Shown one piece after another: positions 24,443-33,332 of a stretch of DNA of 64,000 nucleotides. A model generated the notes under the pieces. That model ran no database searches and had not been told where the DNA came from. It was given only the letters and a program-made list of their open reading frames with translations. The number at the start of each line of letters is the position of its first letter. Positions within the stretch are counted from its first letter, which is position 1. The stretch is from the NCBI GenBank assembly GCA_036403235.1, contig DASWRI010000007.1, positions 45,221 through 109,220 of the forward strand, written 5' to 3'. Made by a program: the position numbers and the translations under genes. This stretch comes from JBGTFE01 sp036403235. Its GTDB lineage: Bacteria; Acidobacteriota; Blastocatellia; Pyrinomonadales; Pyrinomonadaceae.

Positions 24443-25038
24443 AAATCGGCATTTTAATTTCCGGGCGCGGCTCGAATATGACTGCCATTGCAGAAGCGGT
24501 TCAGAGCGGGCTGATTTTCGATTCCGATGTGGCGGTCGTCATCAGCGATAAAAAGGGCGCAGAGGGCTTAAAAAAGGCAAGCGAGCGAGGAATAGAAACT
24601 GTTGTTGTCGAAAAAAGCGGGCGCAAGCGAGCCGAACACGATGCCGAGATTATCGCCGAGCTCAAACGGCGAGACGTCGAACTGGTTTGTCTGGCGGGCT
24701 ATATGCGCCTGCTTTCGCCCGAATTCGTCCGCGCGTTTCCGAACCGGATTGTAAACGTTCATCCGAGCCTCTTGCCGAGCTTTAAGGGGTTGGACGCGCA
24801 ACGACAGGCGATTGAATACGGCGTCAGGCTTTCCGGCTGCACCGTTCATTTTGTTGACGAAGATTTAGACCACGGCGCGATTATTCTGCAAAAGGTGGTT
24901 GAAGTGCGGGACGACGACACGGCCGAAACGCTCGCGGCGCGGATTCTCCGATTCGAACACGAGCTTTATGTCGAAGCGTTAAAAAAAATCGTCGAGGGGA
25001 AAATCGAGTTTCGCGGTCGGCGCGTTTATTTTAGATAG
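24439..25038 (+). CDS. purN: phosphoribosylglycinamide formyltransferase
   Basis: 199 residues, full length. N-terminal ILISGRGSNMTAI, catalytic NVHPSLLPSFKG (Asn and His of the formyl-transfer site), and CTVHFVDEDLDHGAIILQ (Asp) are all present. It uses 10-formyl-THF to formylate GAR. It overlaps purM by 4 nt and is followed after 2 nt by the convergent DUF1569 gene. Confidence 0.97.
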   Translation: MKIGILISGRGSNMTAIAEAVQSGLIFDSDVAVVISDKKGAEGLKKASERGIETVVVEKSGRKRAEHDAEIIAELKRRDVELVCLAGYMRLLSPEFVRAFPNRIVNVHPSLLPSFKGLDAQRQAIEYGVRLSGCTVHFVDEDLDHGAIILQKVVEVRDDDTAETLAARILRFEHELYVEALKKIVEGKIEFRGRRVYFR

Positions 25039-25040
25039 AT

Positions 25041-25484
25041 TTATACGCCGAACTGTTTCAGATGATGGTCGATATGTTTGTAGCCGAGAGCGCCCCAATC
25101 TTTTCCTGAGAGCTTTCCGAAAGCCGGATGCTGCGCCCATTCGACAATTTCTGAGCGACCGGCAAATTTCTCGATTAAATCTTTTATCTCGGAAACTTCC
25201 GTTTCGATATTTTCCGCTTGCCGGCTGATTAATTCCGGCGCGGTCGGCGCGCCTTTCGGAAACGGCAGCCAGTAGATTATCAAATGTTTTACAGGGCGAA
25301 AGCGGAGAGGCGTTTTTTTTGGCTCGGTTTTCAAATCGCCGAGCGCCATACGCATTCCGTCGGCGACGTGAGCCAGCATTTGCGGGCAATTCATCTTGCC
25401 CCAGTTTGCCTTTGAATCGGGATTAAGATTTGCCAAGCGCTCGACAATTTCCCGTCTCGAATCTTCCCGCCATAATGTTTTCAT
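25041..25484 (-). CDS. DUF1569 (DinB-like) protein
   Basis: 147 residues. The fold resembles DinB four-helix metal proteins: GKMNCPQMLAHVADGMRMALGD carries the first His, and the C-terminal HPAFGKLSGKDWGALGYKHIDHHLKQF carries the other histidines. DUF1569 proteins are of unknown activity. Bacillithiol- or mycothiol-type transferases share the fold. It is convergent with purN, with no visible terminator in the 2-nt gap. Confidence 0.75.
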   Translation of the reverse strand: MKTLWREDSRREIVERLANLNPDSKANWGKMNCPQMLAHVADGMRMALGDLKTEPKKTPLRFRPVKHLIIYWLPFPKGAPTAPELISRQAENIETEVSEIKDLIEKFAGRSEIVEWAQHPAFGKLSGKDWGALGYKHIDHHLKQFGV

Positions 25485-25545
25485 TTTTCGCTCCTCCTTA
25501 AATTATCTGAATTTTAATGATTTTTCGGTTTAATGCAAGACCTTT

Positions 25546-25574
25546 TTGACATAATCGAGGTTTTTCCCTAAACT
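25546..25574 (+). promoter_or_regulatory. sigma-70 type promoter of rpmH-rnpA
   Basis: TTGACA at 25546-25551 and TAAACT at 25569-25574 with a 17-nt spacer, giving a leader of about 30 nt before the rnpA/rpmH start codons. Confidence 0.65.
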
Positions 25575-25600
25575 TTAAGTTTTCACTTTTGAGTGAGAGG

Positions 25601-26125
25601 ATGAATAATTATGCCAAAGAGAACATATCAACCAAACAATCGTCGCCGCGCCAAGAAACACGGTTTCCGCGCGAGAATGGCGACCAAAAACGGACGCGCC
25701 GTATTGAAGCGCCGCAGAGCGAAAGGACGCAAGAGATTAACGGTTCATCATTATTAGACTTTCGTCTGCCGAAGAATAATCGTCTGCGCAAGCCAGGCGA
25801 GTTTCGCCGCGTTTATGATGGAGGCAAGTCTCTGAAAGGACGTTTTATGACGGTTTTTATAATGCCGTCGGCGACCGCTTTTCAAAGATTCGGCATTACG
25901 GCTTCGAAAAAAGCCATCGGCAAGGCTCACGAGCGAAACCGGGCGAAACGTCTTTTACGCGAAGCCTTTCGTTTAAGCCGCGCGGAACTTGCGCAATTGG
26001 AAACAAAATACGATTGGGTTTTGAACGCGCGCCGAAGTCTTCTGAACACGAAGCTCGACGCGCCGCTCGCGGAATTTCGGCAGATAATCGCAAAAGTCAA
26101 AGCTGGTGAAACAAAAATAATCTAA
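25601..26125 (+). CDS. rnpA: RNase P protein component, nested start upstream of rpmH
   Basis: The C-terminal part is standard RnpA: LPKNNRLRKPGEFRRVYDGG, FQRFGITASKKAIGKA and the RNR motif ERNRAKRLLREAFR. RnpA binds RNase P RNA and helps tRNA 5-prime maturation. The frame has no ATG, GTG or TTG between rpmH and the conserved region, and it stays open upstream through the whole of rpmH to ATG 25601 (or TTG 25589). From 25601 the protein is 174 residues with about 52 extra Arg/Gln/Glu-rich N-terminal residues. The only late alternative I see is a rare ATT at 25736 preceded by AAAGGA. The start is therefore uncertain, but the nested layout is favoured. Confidence 0.75.
   Translation: MNNYAKENISTKQSSPRQETRFPRENGDQKRTRRIEAPQSERTQEINGSSLLDFRLPKNNRLRKPGEFRRVYDGGKSLKGRFMTVFIMPSATAFQRFGITASKKAIGKAHERNRAKRLLREAFRLSRAELAQLETKYDWVLNARRSLLNTKLDAPLAEFRQIIAKVKAGETKII
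25611..25757 (+). CDS. rpmH: ribosomal protein L34
   Basis: 48 residues, MPKRTYQPNNRRRAKKHGFR then the conserved AKGRKRLTVHHY end, identical in plan to L34 of the large ribosomal subunit. GAGAGG lies 10 nt before the ATG, and the same element precedes the rnpA ATG at 25601. rpmH occupies a different frame inside the proposed longer rnpA. Confidence 0.97.
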   Translation: MPKRTYQPNNRRRAKKHGFRARMATKNGRAVLKRRRAKGRKRLTVHHY

Positions 26126-26155
26126 GGCGAAACAAACGTCTGAGTTTGAGTCAAG

Positions 26156-26365
26156 ATGAAGTATGCGGTTTTAGAACTTTTGAAACTCTACAAGACGCTC
26201 GTTTCGCCTTTTTTGCCGCCGGCCTGCCGCTTTACGCCGACGTGCTCCGAGTATGCGACGGAGGCGGTCGAAAAATACGGTGCTTTAAAGGGAACCTGGA
26301 TGGGTGTAAAACGTATCTTACGATGTCAACCTTTTTGCAAAGGCGGCTATGACCCGGTTAGATAG
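26156..26365 (+). CDS. yidD: membrane protein insertion efficiency factor
   Basis: 69 residues. LKLYKTLVSPFLPPACRFTPTCSEYA and ILRCQPFCKGGYDPV are the defining YidD motifs with their conserved cysteines. The amphipathic N-terminus is thought to lie on the inner membrane and assist YidC. It sits between rnpA and yidC, the classic order. Confidence 0.95.
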   Translation: MKYAVLELLKLYKTLVSPFLPPACRFTPTCSEYATEAVEKYGALKGTWMGVKRILRCQPFCKGGYDPVR

Positions 26366-26367
26366 TC

Positions 26368-26440
26368 AAAAGTCTAACGTCAAAGGTCTTGCGTCGAGGA
26401 ACACGCAGCTTTCGACATTGAACTTTCGACATTAGACTTT
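26368..26440. repeat. imperfect word palindrome between yidD and yidC
   Basis: Facing AAAAGTCTAACGTCAAAG and CTTTCGACATTAGACTTTT (one mismatch and one 1-nt bulge) built from GTCAAA/GTCTAA words. A hairpin in the yidC leader is possible. Confidence 0.6.
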
Positions 26441-26447
26441 TTATAAG

Positions 26448-28373
26448 ATGGATAATTCTAAACAACAATCTCAAACGTCCCGATTTTTTATCGCCGCCGC
26501 TCTTTCGCTGGCGGTACTTTTTGGCTGGTCTTATTTTTTCGCGCCGAAGCCGAAGCCGGTAGACAATGCGAATACGGCGCAAAACGTAGCAAACACGGCG
26601 GAAACACCCGTGCAGCAAGTGCAGTCGCCGCCGGTTCAAAACCAGCCGCCTCAAACCGTCGCTTCGACTCCGGATAATACGCCGAATAAAATCATTACGA
26701 TTAAAACGCCGCTTTACGAGGTCAAGCTCGATTCGAAGGGCGCGGTCGCGACGAGCTGGGTTTTGCTGAAGGATAAATCGCCGCAGGGCGAAAAGCCGCT
26801 TTTTGCCGAAGGTTCAGGTCCCGATGATAAGAAACCGCTTGAACTTATTTCTTCAAAGGCCGCCGAAGGTAGAGAATTTCCGTTCCGACTTTTTACCGGC
26901 GACCAGAATCTCGACGGAATTCTTAACGAACGCAATTACGAAGTTTCCGTAAATGAACAAACGATTGAGATTGCACAAGGTCAGGAAAAACCCGTCGTTT
27001 TCACTTTAAGAGACGGAAATGGTCTTGAAGTTACCAAAAGCTTTCTTTTCCGCGCCGATTCTTATGTTTCCGATTTACAAACGAGATTAGCTAGAAACGG
27101 TCAAATCGTTCCGAATACAAGACTTCTAATCGGCGCGAGCATCGGCGACAACGGTCTTCCGCATCACGATTTTTATCGAATCGAATCCGAAGGCGTCGCA
27201 TCGGTTGACGGCGCAATCAAAAGGCATCAGGGTTATTACTCGTTTACATACGAAAAAAATCAGGATAAAAGCTCTTTATCCGATGCCGGAAACGTCAACT
27301 GGGCCGGAGTCGGCGACGCGTATTTTACGATGACCGCGATTCCGGCAAATCAAATGCCCGGACTCGAATATCGCGCTACCAAATACGACGTTGAAATCGA
27401 GCCTTTTTACGATGGTTTTATCGGCTGGGTGACGCGTCGCCCGAAAACGAGCGAAACGCGCCATCTGGTTACGGCGCTCGTTCCGATAAACACGGACGGC
27501 TCGACAACCAAAATCTATACGGGAACAAAGGATTATTTCGCGCTTCATGCTTATAACAATGATTTATCGAATGCAGTCGGAAGAACGCTCGAGTTTGAAA
27601 ATCTAATCAATTTCAGCAACTATCGTCTGCTCAGACCTATTACATCGACGCTTTCGATTCCGATTCTCTACAGCCTGAATTTTCTCAATAATTACACGCA
27701 TAATTACGGCGTCGCAATTATAATCTTTACGTTTTTGTTTTACTCGCTGCTCTTCCCTCTCCGCTGGTCGCAGTCGAAATCCTTCAAAAAGGCTTCGGGT
27801 AACGCGCCGAAAATGAAGGAAGTTCAGGACAAGCTAAAGGATTTTCAGAAAAAGGGCATCCCGGCGGATGACCCGCGTATGCGCGAGCTGCAGATGGAAC
27901 AGCTTCGGATGATGAAAGGTGCCGTACCACTTGGCGGCTGTCTGCCGATGCTTTTGCAGTTTCCTCTGCTAATTGCCTTTTTTACAGCCGTTACCGTTTC
28001 GCTCGCCATTCGTCAAGCCTCGTTTTTATGGCTTCCCGACCTTTCGGCCGGCGACCCGTTTCATCTTCTTGAGTTTGCCTTTGTCGTTTCGATGGTGCTT
28101 TCGATGAAGTTTACCCCGACTGCAGCCACCGTTACGCCCGAACAGCAGACGCAGCAGAAGATGATGACCTATCTGATGCCGTTAATGATGATTTTTATTA
28201 TGTGGAATGCGCCGGCCGGACTCCTGCTTTACTGGTTTTTTGGCAATATCATCAGCTTCGGGCAGCAAATGATTATCAATCGAATAAATAAGACCGAGCC
28301 GCCGAAAGAGGAAATCGTTCCGACCGTACCGAAAAACGCGAAGAAAGTAAATCCCAAGCTTTCAACGTCTTAA
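26448..28373 (+). CDS. yidC: membrane protein insertase YidC
   Basis: 641 residues, the Gram-negative long form. An N-terminal anchor (FIAAALSLAVLFGWSYFF) is followed by a Pro/Gln-rich linker and a large periplasmic beta-domain (about 85-395). The conserved insertase core with five helices begins at YNYGVAIIIFTFLFYSLLFPL. The cytoplasmic KMKEVQDKLKDFQKKGIP loop and the GGCLPMLLQFPLLIAFFTAV helix are typical. It inserts and folds inner-membrane proteins with or without Sec. Confidence 0.96.
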   Translation: MDNSKQQSQTSRFFIAAALSLAVLFGWSYFFAPKPKPVDNANTAQNVANTAETPVQQVQSPPVQNQPPQTVASTPDNTPNKIITIKTPLYEVKLDSKGAVATSWVLLKDKSPQGEKPLFAEGSGPDDKKPLELISSKAAEGREFPFRLFTGDQNLDGILNERNYEVSVNEQTIEIAQGQEKPVVFTLRDGNGLEVTKSFLFRADSYVSDLQTRLARNGQIVPNTRLLIGASIGDNGLPHHDFYRIESEGVASVDGAIKRHQGYYSFTYEKNQDKSSLSDAGNVNWAGVGDAYFTMTAIPANQMPGLEYRATKYDVEIEPFYDGFIGWVTRRPKTSETRHLVTALVPINTDGSTTKIYTGTKDYFALHAYNNDLSNAVGRTLEFENLINFSNYRLLRPITSTLSIPILYSLNFLNNYTHNYGVAIIIFTFLFYSLLFPLRWSQSKSFKKASGNAPKMKEVQDKLKDFQKKGIPADDPRMRELQMEQLRMMKGAVPLGGCLPMLLQFPLLIAFFTAVTVSLAIRQASFLWLPDLSAGDPFHLLEFAFVVSMVLSMKFTPTAATVTPEQQTQQKMMTYLMPLMMIFIMWNAPAGLLLYWFFGNIISFGQQMIINRINKTEPPKEEIVPTVPKNAKKVNPKLSTS

Positions 28374-28449
28374 TTGCTTGGACTTTGATTTTTAAGTTTT
28401 GATATTTGATAATTTCAAAGGCCGAAATTATCAATTTGTTTCAAAAAAT

Positions 28450-28899
28450 ATGAATGAAAATTGCCAGAATGCCGAAACTTTTTTATCCGAACTGATTGGC
28501 GATTTGCGCTTTGATTTAAGTGTTTCATCTGAGTGGACTGACGAAGGCTGTCTCTTGAATCTGAGCGGCCAAGACGTTCCGTTTCTGCTTAATGAAAACG
28601 GCGAAATGCTTGATGCGCTTGAAGTTTTGCTGTTTCAAATTTACGGGCGCGAGCTTGAGCGGACACATCGTTTTATCTGCGATGCCGAGGGTTTTCGTCA
28701 ATCGCGTAAAGCCGAGCTTCAGGCGATGGCGCGTTTTGCCGCGCAAAACGTGCGCAAAAACGGCAGGCCTTTTACATTCGGCAAGCTGAATTCAACCGAG
28801 CGCCGTATAATTCATCTAACTTTGCAGACGGAAGCCGATTTAATTACCGAATCCGTCGGCGATGGCAGAGAAAGACGCCTCCAGGTTCGTCTAAAATAA
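28450..28899 (+). CDS. jag: Jag/R3H-domain RNA-binding protein
   Basis: 149 residues from ATG 28450 (an in-frame TTG at 28399 is rejected). A KH-like segment (about 25-75, ending LEVLLFQIYGRE) and a C-terminal R3H domain (LNSTERRIIHLTLQTEADL, then GDGRERRLQV) match SpoIIIJ-associated Jag proteins, which bind RNA and are encoded next to yidC in most bacteria. It is shorter than many Jags because it lacks the N-terminal Jag-N domain. Confidence 0.85.
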   Translation: MNENCQNAETFLSELIGDLRFDLSVSSEWTDEGCLLNLSGQDVPFLLNENGEMLDALEVLLFQIYGRELERTHRFICDAEGFRQSRKAELQAMARFAAQNVRKNGRPFTFGKLNSTERRIIHLTLQTEADLITESVGDGRERRLQVRLK

Positions 28900-28900
28900 G

Positions 28901-28970
28901 TTTTTAAGTTTCAAGTCTAACGTTTCAAGGCAGATGTAAACTTGAAACCAGCATTTTCCAAACTTGAAAT
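28901..28970. repeat. degenerate word repeat between jag and mnmE
   Basis: AAGTTTCAAG and CGTTTCAAGG face AAACTTGAAACC and AAACTTGAAAT, so each of two arms has two word copies. Related in wording to the 22021-22066 palindrome. Confidence 0.5.
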
Positions 28971-28971
28971 T

Positions 28972-30321
28972 ATGTCAGATACAATCGTCGCTCTTGCCAC
29001 ACCTCTCGGACGCAGCGGAATCGGCGTCATACGTTTAAGCGGTGAAAATTCGCTTGCAATCGTGCGAAATCTTATTCGCAATGAAAATTTTGCTCCCAGG
29101 CCGCGGTTTGCCCATCTAAAAAAAATCTATGACCTCGAAACAGGTGAAGCAACGGATGATGCTTTAATTACCTATTTTAAGTCTCCTCAATCATTTACAG
29201 GCGAAGATGTGATAGAAATAAGCTGTCACGGTTCGCCCGTTATTTTGCGTCAAGTGATAGATTTTTGTCTCAAATCCAATGCGCGAATGGCCGATGCAGG
29301 CGAGTTTTCGCTGCGTGCGCTGGCTAACGGGCGAATGAATTTATCGCAAGCAGAGGCAATACGCGATTTAATCGATGCTCAAACAATCGCTTCGGCGCGG
29401 CAGGCCGTTCGGCAGCTTCGGGGAGAATTTTCCAATCAACTGCAGCCGATAAAGGATGATTTGCTAAACGTTATAATCGTCCTCGAATCGGCTCTCGAAT
29501 TTGTCGAAGATGATTTGCCGGATTTTCAAAATGAAAACATCAAAATCAAGCTCTTTGAAATTGCCGCAAACATCGACAGAATTGCTTCTACTTTTCGTGC
29601 CGGCAAGCTAATTCGCGAAGGCTTAAAAGTTGCGCTTGTCGGTAAGCCTAATGTAGGTAAATCCAGTCTCTTTAATGCTTTACTCGGACAAGACCGAGCT
29701 ATTGTAACGGAAATTGCCGGAACTACTCGTGACCAGATTCATGAAAAATTTTCGATAAGTAACATTCCGATTTCTTTGATTGATACGGCCGGTCTTCGCG
29801 AAACTTCCGACACGGTTGAAATTATCGGAGTCGAACGCGCCAAACACACAATGGCTGATGCCGATTTGGTTATCGTCATTTTGGACGGTTCGCAAAATTT
29901 AACTTTGGAAGACAAAGAAATTCTTTCACAGGTTAATGAGTTAAATCACCTAATTGCAATAAATAAGTGTGACTTACAGCAAGGTTTGGTTAAGTTAAAT
30001 ATTAATTCCAATTCTCTAAAAATATCGGCTAAAACAGGTGAAGGACTAAACGAGCTGCAAAAAGCAATTATAGAACCTTTTTCGCCACAAATTATTGATA
30101 ATTCCGGTTTTCTTATCTCCGATGCGCGTCACTACGATTTGCTTAAAAGGGCAAAAAGCGAAATTGAAAGTTCTATCAATCTTCTCATTGAGAGAATGAG
30201 CGAGGAAATTATCCTTATAGGTTTACATAATTCACTTCGATATTTAGGCCAAATTACCGGTGAAACTTCCACTGAAGACATGTTAACCCGAATATTTTCT
30301 ACATTTTGCATCGGGAAATAA
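28972..30321 (+). CDS. mnmE: tRNA U34 5-carboxymethylaminomethyl modification GTPase
   Basis: 449 residues from ATG 28972 (an earlier in-frame TTG at 28942 lies in the word repeat). N-terminal TIVALATPLGRSGIGVIRLSG, then the G domain with GKPNVGKSSLFNALLG, the TTRD switch, DTAG and NKCD, and the C-terminal CIGK with the reaction cysteine. It works with MnmG on wobble uridine 34. The codon use is richer in A/T than left-hand genes. Confidence 0.96.
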   Translation: MSDTIVALATPLGRSGIGVIRLSGENSLAIVRNLIRNENFAPRPRFAHLKKIYDLETGEATDDALITYFKSPQSFTGEDVIEISCHGSPVILRQVIDFCLKSNARMADAGEFSLRALANGRMNLSQAEAIRDLIDAQTIASARQAVRQLRGEFSNQLQPIKDDLLNVIIVLESALEFVEDDLPDFQNENIKIKLFEIAANIDRIASTFRAGKLIREGLKVALVGKPNVGKSSLFNALLGQDRAIVTEIAGTTRDQIHEKFSISNIPISLIDTAGLRETSDTVEIIGVERAKHTMADADLVIVILDGSQNLTLEDKEILSQVNELNHLIAINKCDLQQGLVKLNINSNSLKISAKTGEGLNELQKAIIEPFSPQIIDNSGFLISDARHYDLLKRAKSEIESSINLLIERMSEEIILIGLHNSLRYLGQITGETSTEDMLTRIFSTFCIGK

Positions 30322-30545
30322 ATTGTTTGCAAATATATGACAAATATAACTTCTAACGATTTTTTCAATGTGTTGTTTGTATAGAACAAGAAGTTTTTAT
30401 ACTGTATAAATTTTCTATTTAATAAGCTTACAGGTTTGGCCTTAATTAAGTCTTGGCAAAATCCCTCTATTCATTTAAAATAATTAGTTATTCTCTTAGC
30501 CGGTTTATCCGGTATTTTTGACTTATACGGGTTAAAGCAGTATCT

Positions 30546-32432
30546 ATGATTTTTGATGAGCAATTTGACGTAATTGTTATAGGAGCAGGGCATGCCGGCT
30601 GTGAAGCTGCATCTGCGTCAGCACGTCTCGGCGCGGAAACCGCACTTGTAACTATTAATCTTGATTTAATTGGACAAATGTCTTGTAATCCTGCGATTGG
30701 CGGGATTGCTAAAGGTCACATTGTGCGCGAAATTGATGCTTTAGGAGGCATTATGGGGCGTATAATTGACAGAACGGGTATTCAATTTCGACTCTTAAAC
30801 CGTTCTCGTGGTCCGGCTGTCCAATCACCACGCGCTCAAGCTGACAGAAGTCTATACCGTGTGGAAATGCGACGAGTTCTTGAAGCTACACCAAATTTAC
30901 ATCTCAGACAAGGGATAGTTGTTGAATTAATTGTTGTAGGTAATACGGTTATTGGAATAGAGCTGCAAGATACGCGTAAGCTTGGAGCAAAATCCGTAGT
31001 TATTGCAGCCGGGACTTTTTTGAACGGAACAATACATACCGGCCCGCGAACTTTTTCTGCCGGCCGCGCCGGCGAACCTGCTTCAATCGAACTGGCAGAA
31101 AGCTTAAAAAAAATTGGCTTTCCCATCGGACGTTTGAAAACAGGAACGCCTCCCCGTCTAGATGGCCGGACGATTGACTGGGACGCTTTTGAAGTTCAGT
31201 CGGCCGATGAAAATCCGGTAGCTTTTTCATTTGCTACTGAGAAAATTGAACAGCCGCAAATCCAGTGTTATATCGGTTATACAAACGATGAGCTTCATAA
31301 CAAAATCCGTCAGAATTTACACCAGTCGCCTTTATATTCCGGAAAGATAAAAGGTATCGGCCCTAGATATTGTCCCTCAATTGAAGATAAAGTTGTTAAA
31401 TTTGCTGATAAAAATCGTCATCAACTCTTTTTAGAGCCTGAAGGGCATGATACAAACGAAGTTTATTTAAATGGTTTTTCCACTTCTCTGCCAGCCGCTT
31501 TGCAACAGGAATTGTTAAATGGAATTCCCGGATTTGATAATGTAAAAATTATTCGGCCCGGATATGCGATTGAATATGATTTTATTGACCCGAGAGAGCT
31601 TCGGTCTACTCTGGAAACCGTTCGTATTAAAGGGCTTTTCCTTGCCGGACAAATTAATGGGACTACCGGTTATGAAGAAGCAGCCTGTCAGGGGTTAATG
31701 GCTGGCATAAATGCATCTTTACATATCCAATCCAGACCTGAATTTCTTTTGCGCCGTGATGAAGCATATATAGGGGTTTTGATTGATGATTTAATCCAAC
31801 ATGGAGTTGACGAGCCTTATAGAATTTTTACTTCTCGCGCTGAAGCTCGGCTTGCTCTTCGCCATGACAATGCTGACCGTAGACTTTCTCCAAAAGGCTT
31901 TGAAATAGGTCTTTTAGGCCAAAACGATTGGGACAAATTTAATAAAAAGCGCGATAGAATCGCTACTTTAAGAAATCTTCTCGATGTGACGCGATTTAAA
32001 CGCTCCGATGTTGAATATAACGTCGCATCACAAATTTTGGGCGTGGATTTAGGTGATAGCATTACTTTATCTCAATTATCAATGCGTCAGGGAGTAAAAT
32101 CAGATTTAATTTATAAATTTTTACCTAAAGAATCTATTTCTTATGTGAAAATGAGCGAATTAGAAACGGCTTTGTCAGATTCTTTATATCGCGGATATAT
32201 CCAATCTCAACAAAATTCTACTGAAAGAACAAATCATTCGGATAGTCTCAGGATTCCCTTAAATTTTAGTTACCGGACCTTAAGTGGCCTTTCGAATGAA
32301 ATGGTTGAGCGTCTTGAAAGAGCAAAACCTCATACTTTTGGACAAATACGTAAAATTTCCGGACTTACTCCGGCCGCAATATCGATAGTATTAGTGCATT
32401 TGACGGCAAATAAAAAGGAACATTCATTATAA
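30546..32432 (+). CDS. mnmG: tRNA U34 modification enzyme, FAD subunit
   Basis: 628 residues, full length. An N-terminal FAD-binding GAGHAGCEAASASARLGA, the IGGIAKGHIVREIDALGG motif, YCPSIEDKVVKF and NGFSTSLP are present. MnmG is the partner of MnmE in forming cmnm5U34, in the standard neighbouring order. A 28-bp perfect hairpin follows the stop codon. The 224-nt gap before it, after mnmE, shows no other gene. Confidence 0.97.
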   Translation: MIFDEQFDVIVIGAGHAGCEAASASARLGAETALVTINLDLIGQMSCNPAIGGIAKGHIVREIDALGGIMGRIIDRTGIQFRLLNRSRGPAVQSPRAQADRSLYRVEMRRVLEATPNLHLRQGIVVELIVVGNTVIGIELQDTRKLGAKSVVIAAGTFLNGTIHTGPRTFSAGRAGEPASIELAESLKKIGFPIGRLKTGTPPRLDGRTIDWDAFEVQSADENPVAFSFATEKIEQPQIQCYIGYTNDELHNKIRQNLHQSPLYSGKIKGIGPRYCPSIEDKVVKFADKNRHQLFLEPEGHDTNEVYLNGFSTSLPAALQQELLNGIPGFDNVKIIRPGYAIEYDFIDPRELRSTLETVRIKGLFLAGQINGTTGYEEAACQGLMAGINASLHIQSRPEFLLRRDEAYIGVLIDDLIQHGVDEPYRIFTSRAEARLALRHDNADRRLSPKGFEIGLLGQNDWDKFNKKRDRIATLRNLLDVTRFKRSDVEYNVASQILGVDLGDSITLSQLSMRQGVKSDLIYKFLPKESISYVKMSELETALSDSLYRGYIQSQQNSTERTNHSDSLRIPLNFSYRTLSGLSNEMVERLERAKPHTFGQIRKISGLTPAAISIVLVHLTANKKEHSL

Positions 32433-32435
32433 AAG

Positions 32436-32503
32436 GATTAAAGAAGGTGGCACGTACTACATTTTAAGTTATTTTAATGTAGTACGTGCCACCTTCTTTA
32501 ATC
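32436..32503. repeat. perfect 28-bp inverted repeat after mnmG
   Basis: Arms 32436-32463 and 32476-32503 are exact complements, with a 12-nt A/T loop. The stem centre carries GGTGGCACGTACTAC. No T run follows, so termination would need another mechanism. Confidence 0.8.
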
Positions 32504-32570
32504 AAAATTGATTAGAATAATGAATAAAACTGTGTTAATTTATATCTAGTCATTTCATAAAAAGGTCATT

Positions 32571-33332
32571 ATGGGAAAAATTATAGCTGTCGCCAATCAA
32601 AAAGGTGGAGTTGGCAAGACAACGACCGCAGTAAATTTAGCCGCAGGATTGGCGGTTGAAGAAAAAAAAGTGCTGTTAATAGATGCAGACCCACAAGGTA
32701 ATGCAACTTCCGGCTCCGGAATACCACGTTCAACCACAAGAAAAACGCTATATCATGCATTAGTTGTCAATGAATCTCCCGAAAATATAATTCTGCCGAC
32801 CGAATTGCCGTTACTTTTCGTCTTACCAGCAGATAAAAATTTAGCGGGAGCAGAAGTCGAATTAGTTGATGCAAATAATAGAGAATATAAAATTAAATCT
32901 CTATTAGCGGAAATAAAAAATAAATTCGACTATATAATTATCGATTGCCCCCCTTCTTTAGGACTTTTGACAGTAAATGGTCTGACGGCGGCAGATTCTC
33001 TGCTGGTTCCTATTCAATGTGAATATTATGCTTTGGAAGGAGTTACTGAATTGTTCGATACTTTAGCACGCTTGCGCCGGGGACTAAATCCACAATTAGT
33101 CATAGAAGGACTACTTTTAACAATGTATGATGAAAGAACAAATCTTTCGGCGGCAGTAGCGCAGGACTTACGAGACTTTTACGGTTCCCAAGTATTAAAA
33201 ACAGTTATTCCGCGTAACGTTCGTTTAGCAGAAGCTCCCAGTTACGGAAAGCCTATAATTTTATACGATATACGTTCGCGCGGCGCGGAAAGTTATATTC
33301 AATTAGCAAAGGAGATTTTAAGTCATGAGTAG
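32571..33332 (+). CDS. parA: chromosome partitioning ATPase ParA (Soj)
   Basis: 253 residues. The deviant Walker A KGGVGKTT near residue 11, a DADPQGN motif, and the DCPPSLG Walker B belong to small chromosomal ParA/Soj. It acts with ParB on parS to separate origins, and may regulate DnaA. It overlaps parB by 8 nt and lies close to the origin as expected. Confidence 0.97.
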   Translation: MGKIIAVANQKGGVGKTTTAVNLAAGLAVEEKKVLLIDADPQGNATSGSGIPRSTTRKTLYHALVVNESPENIILPTELPLLFVLPADKNLAGAEVELVDANNREYKIKSLLAEIKNKFDYIIIDCPPSLGLLTVNGLTAADSLLVPIQCEYYALEGVTELFDTLARLRRGLNPQLVIEGLLLTMYDERTNLSAAVAQDLRDFYGSQVLKTVIPRNVRLAEAPSYGKPIILYDIRSRGAESYIQLAKEILSHE

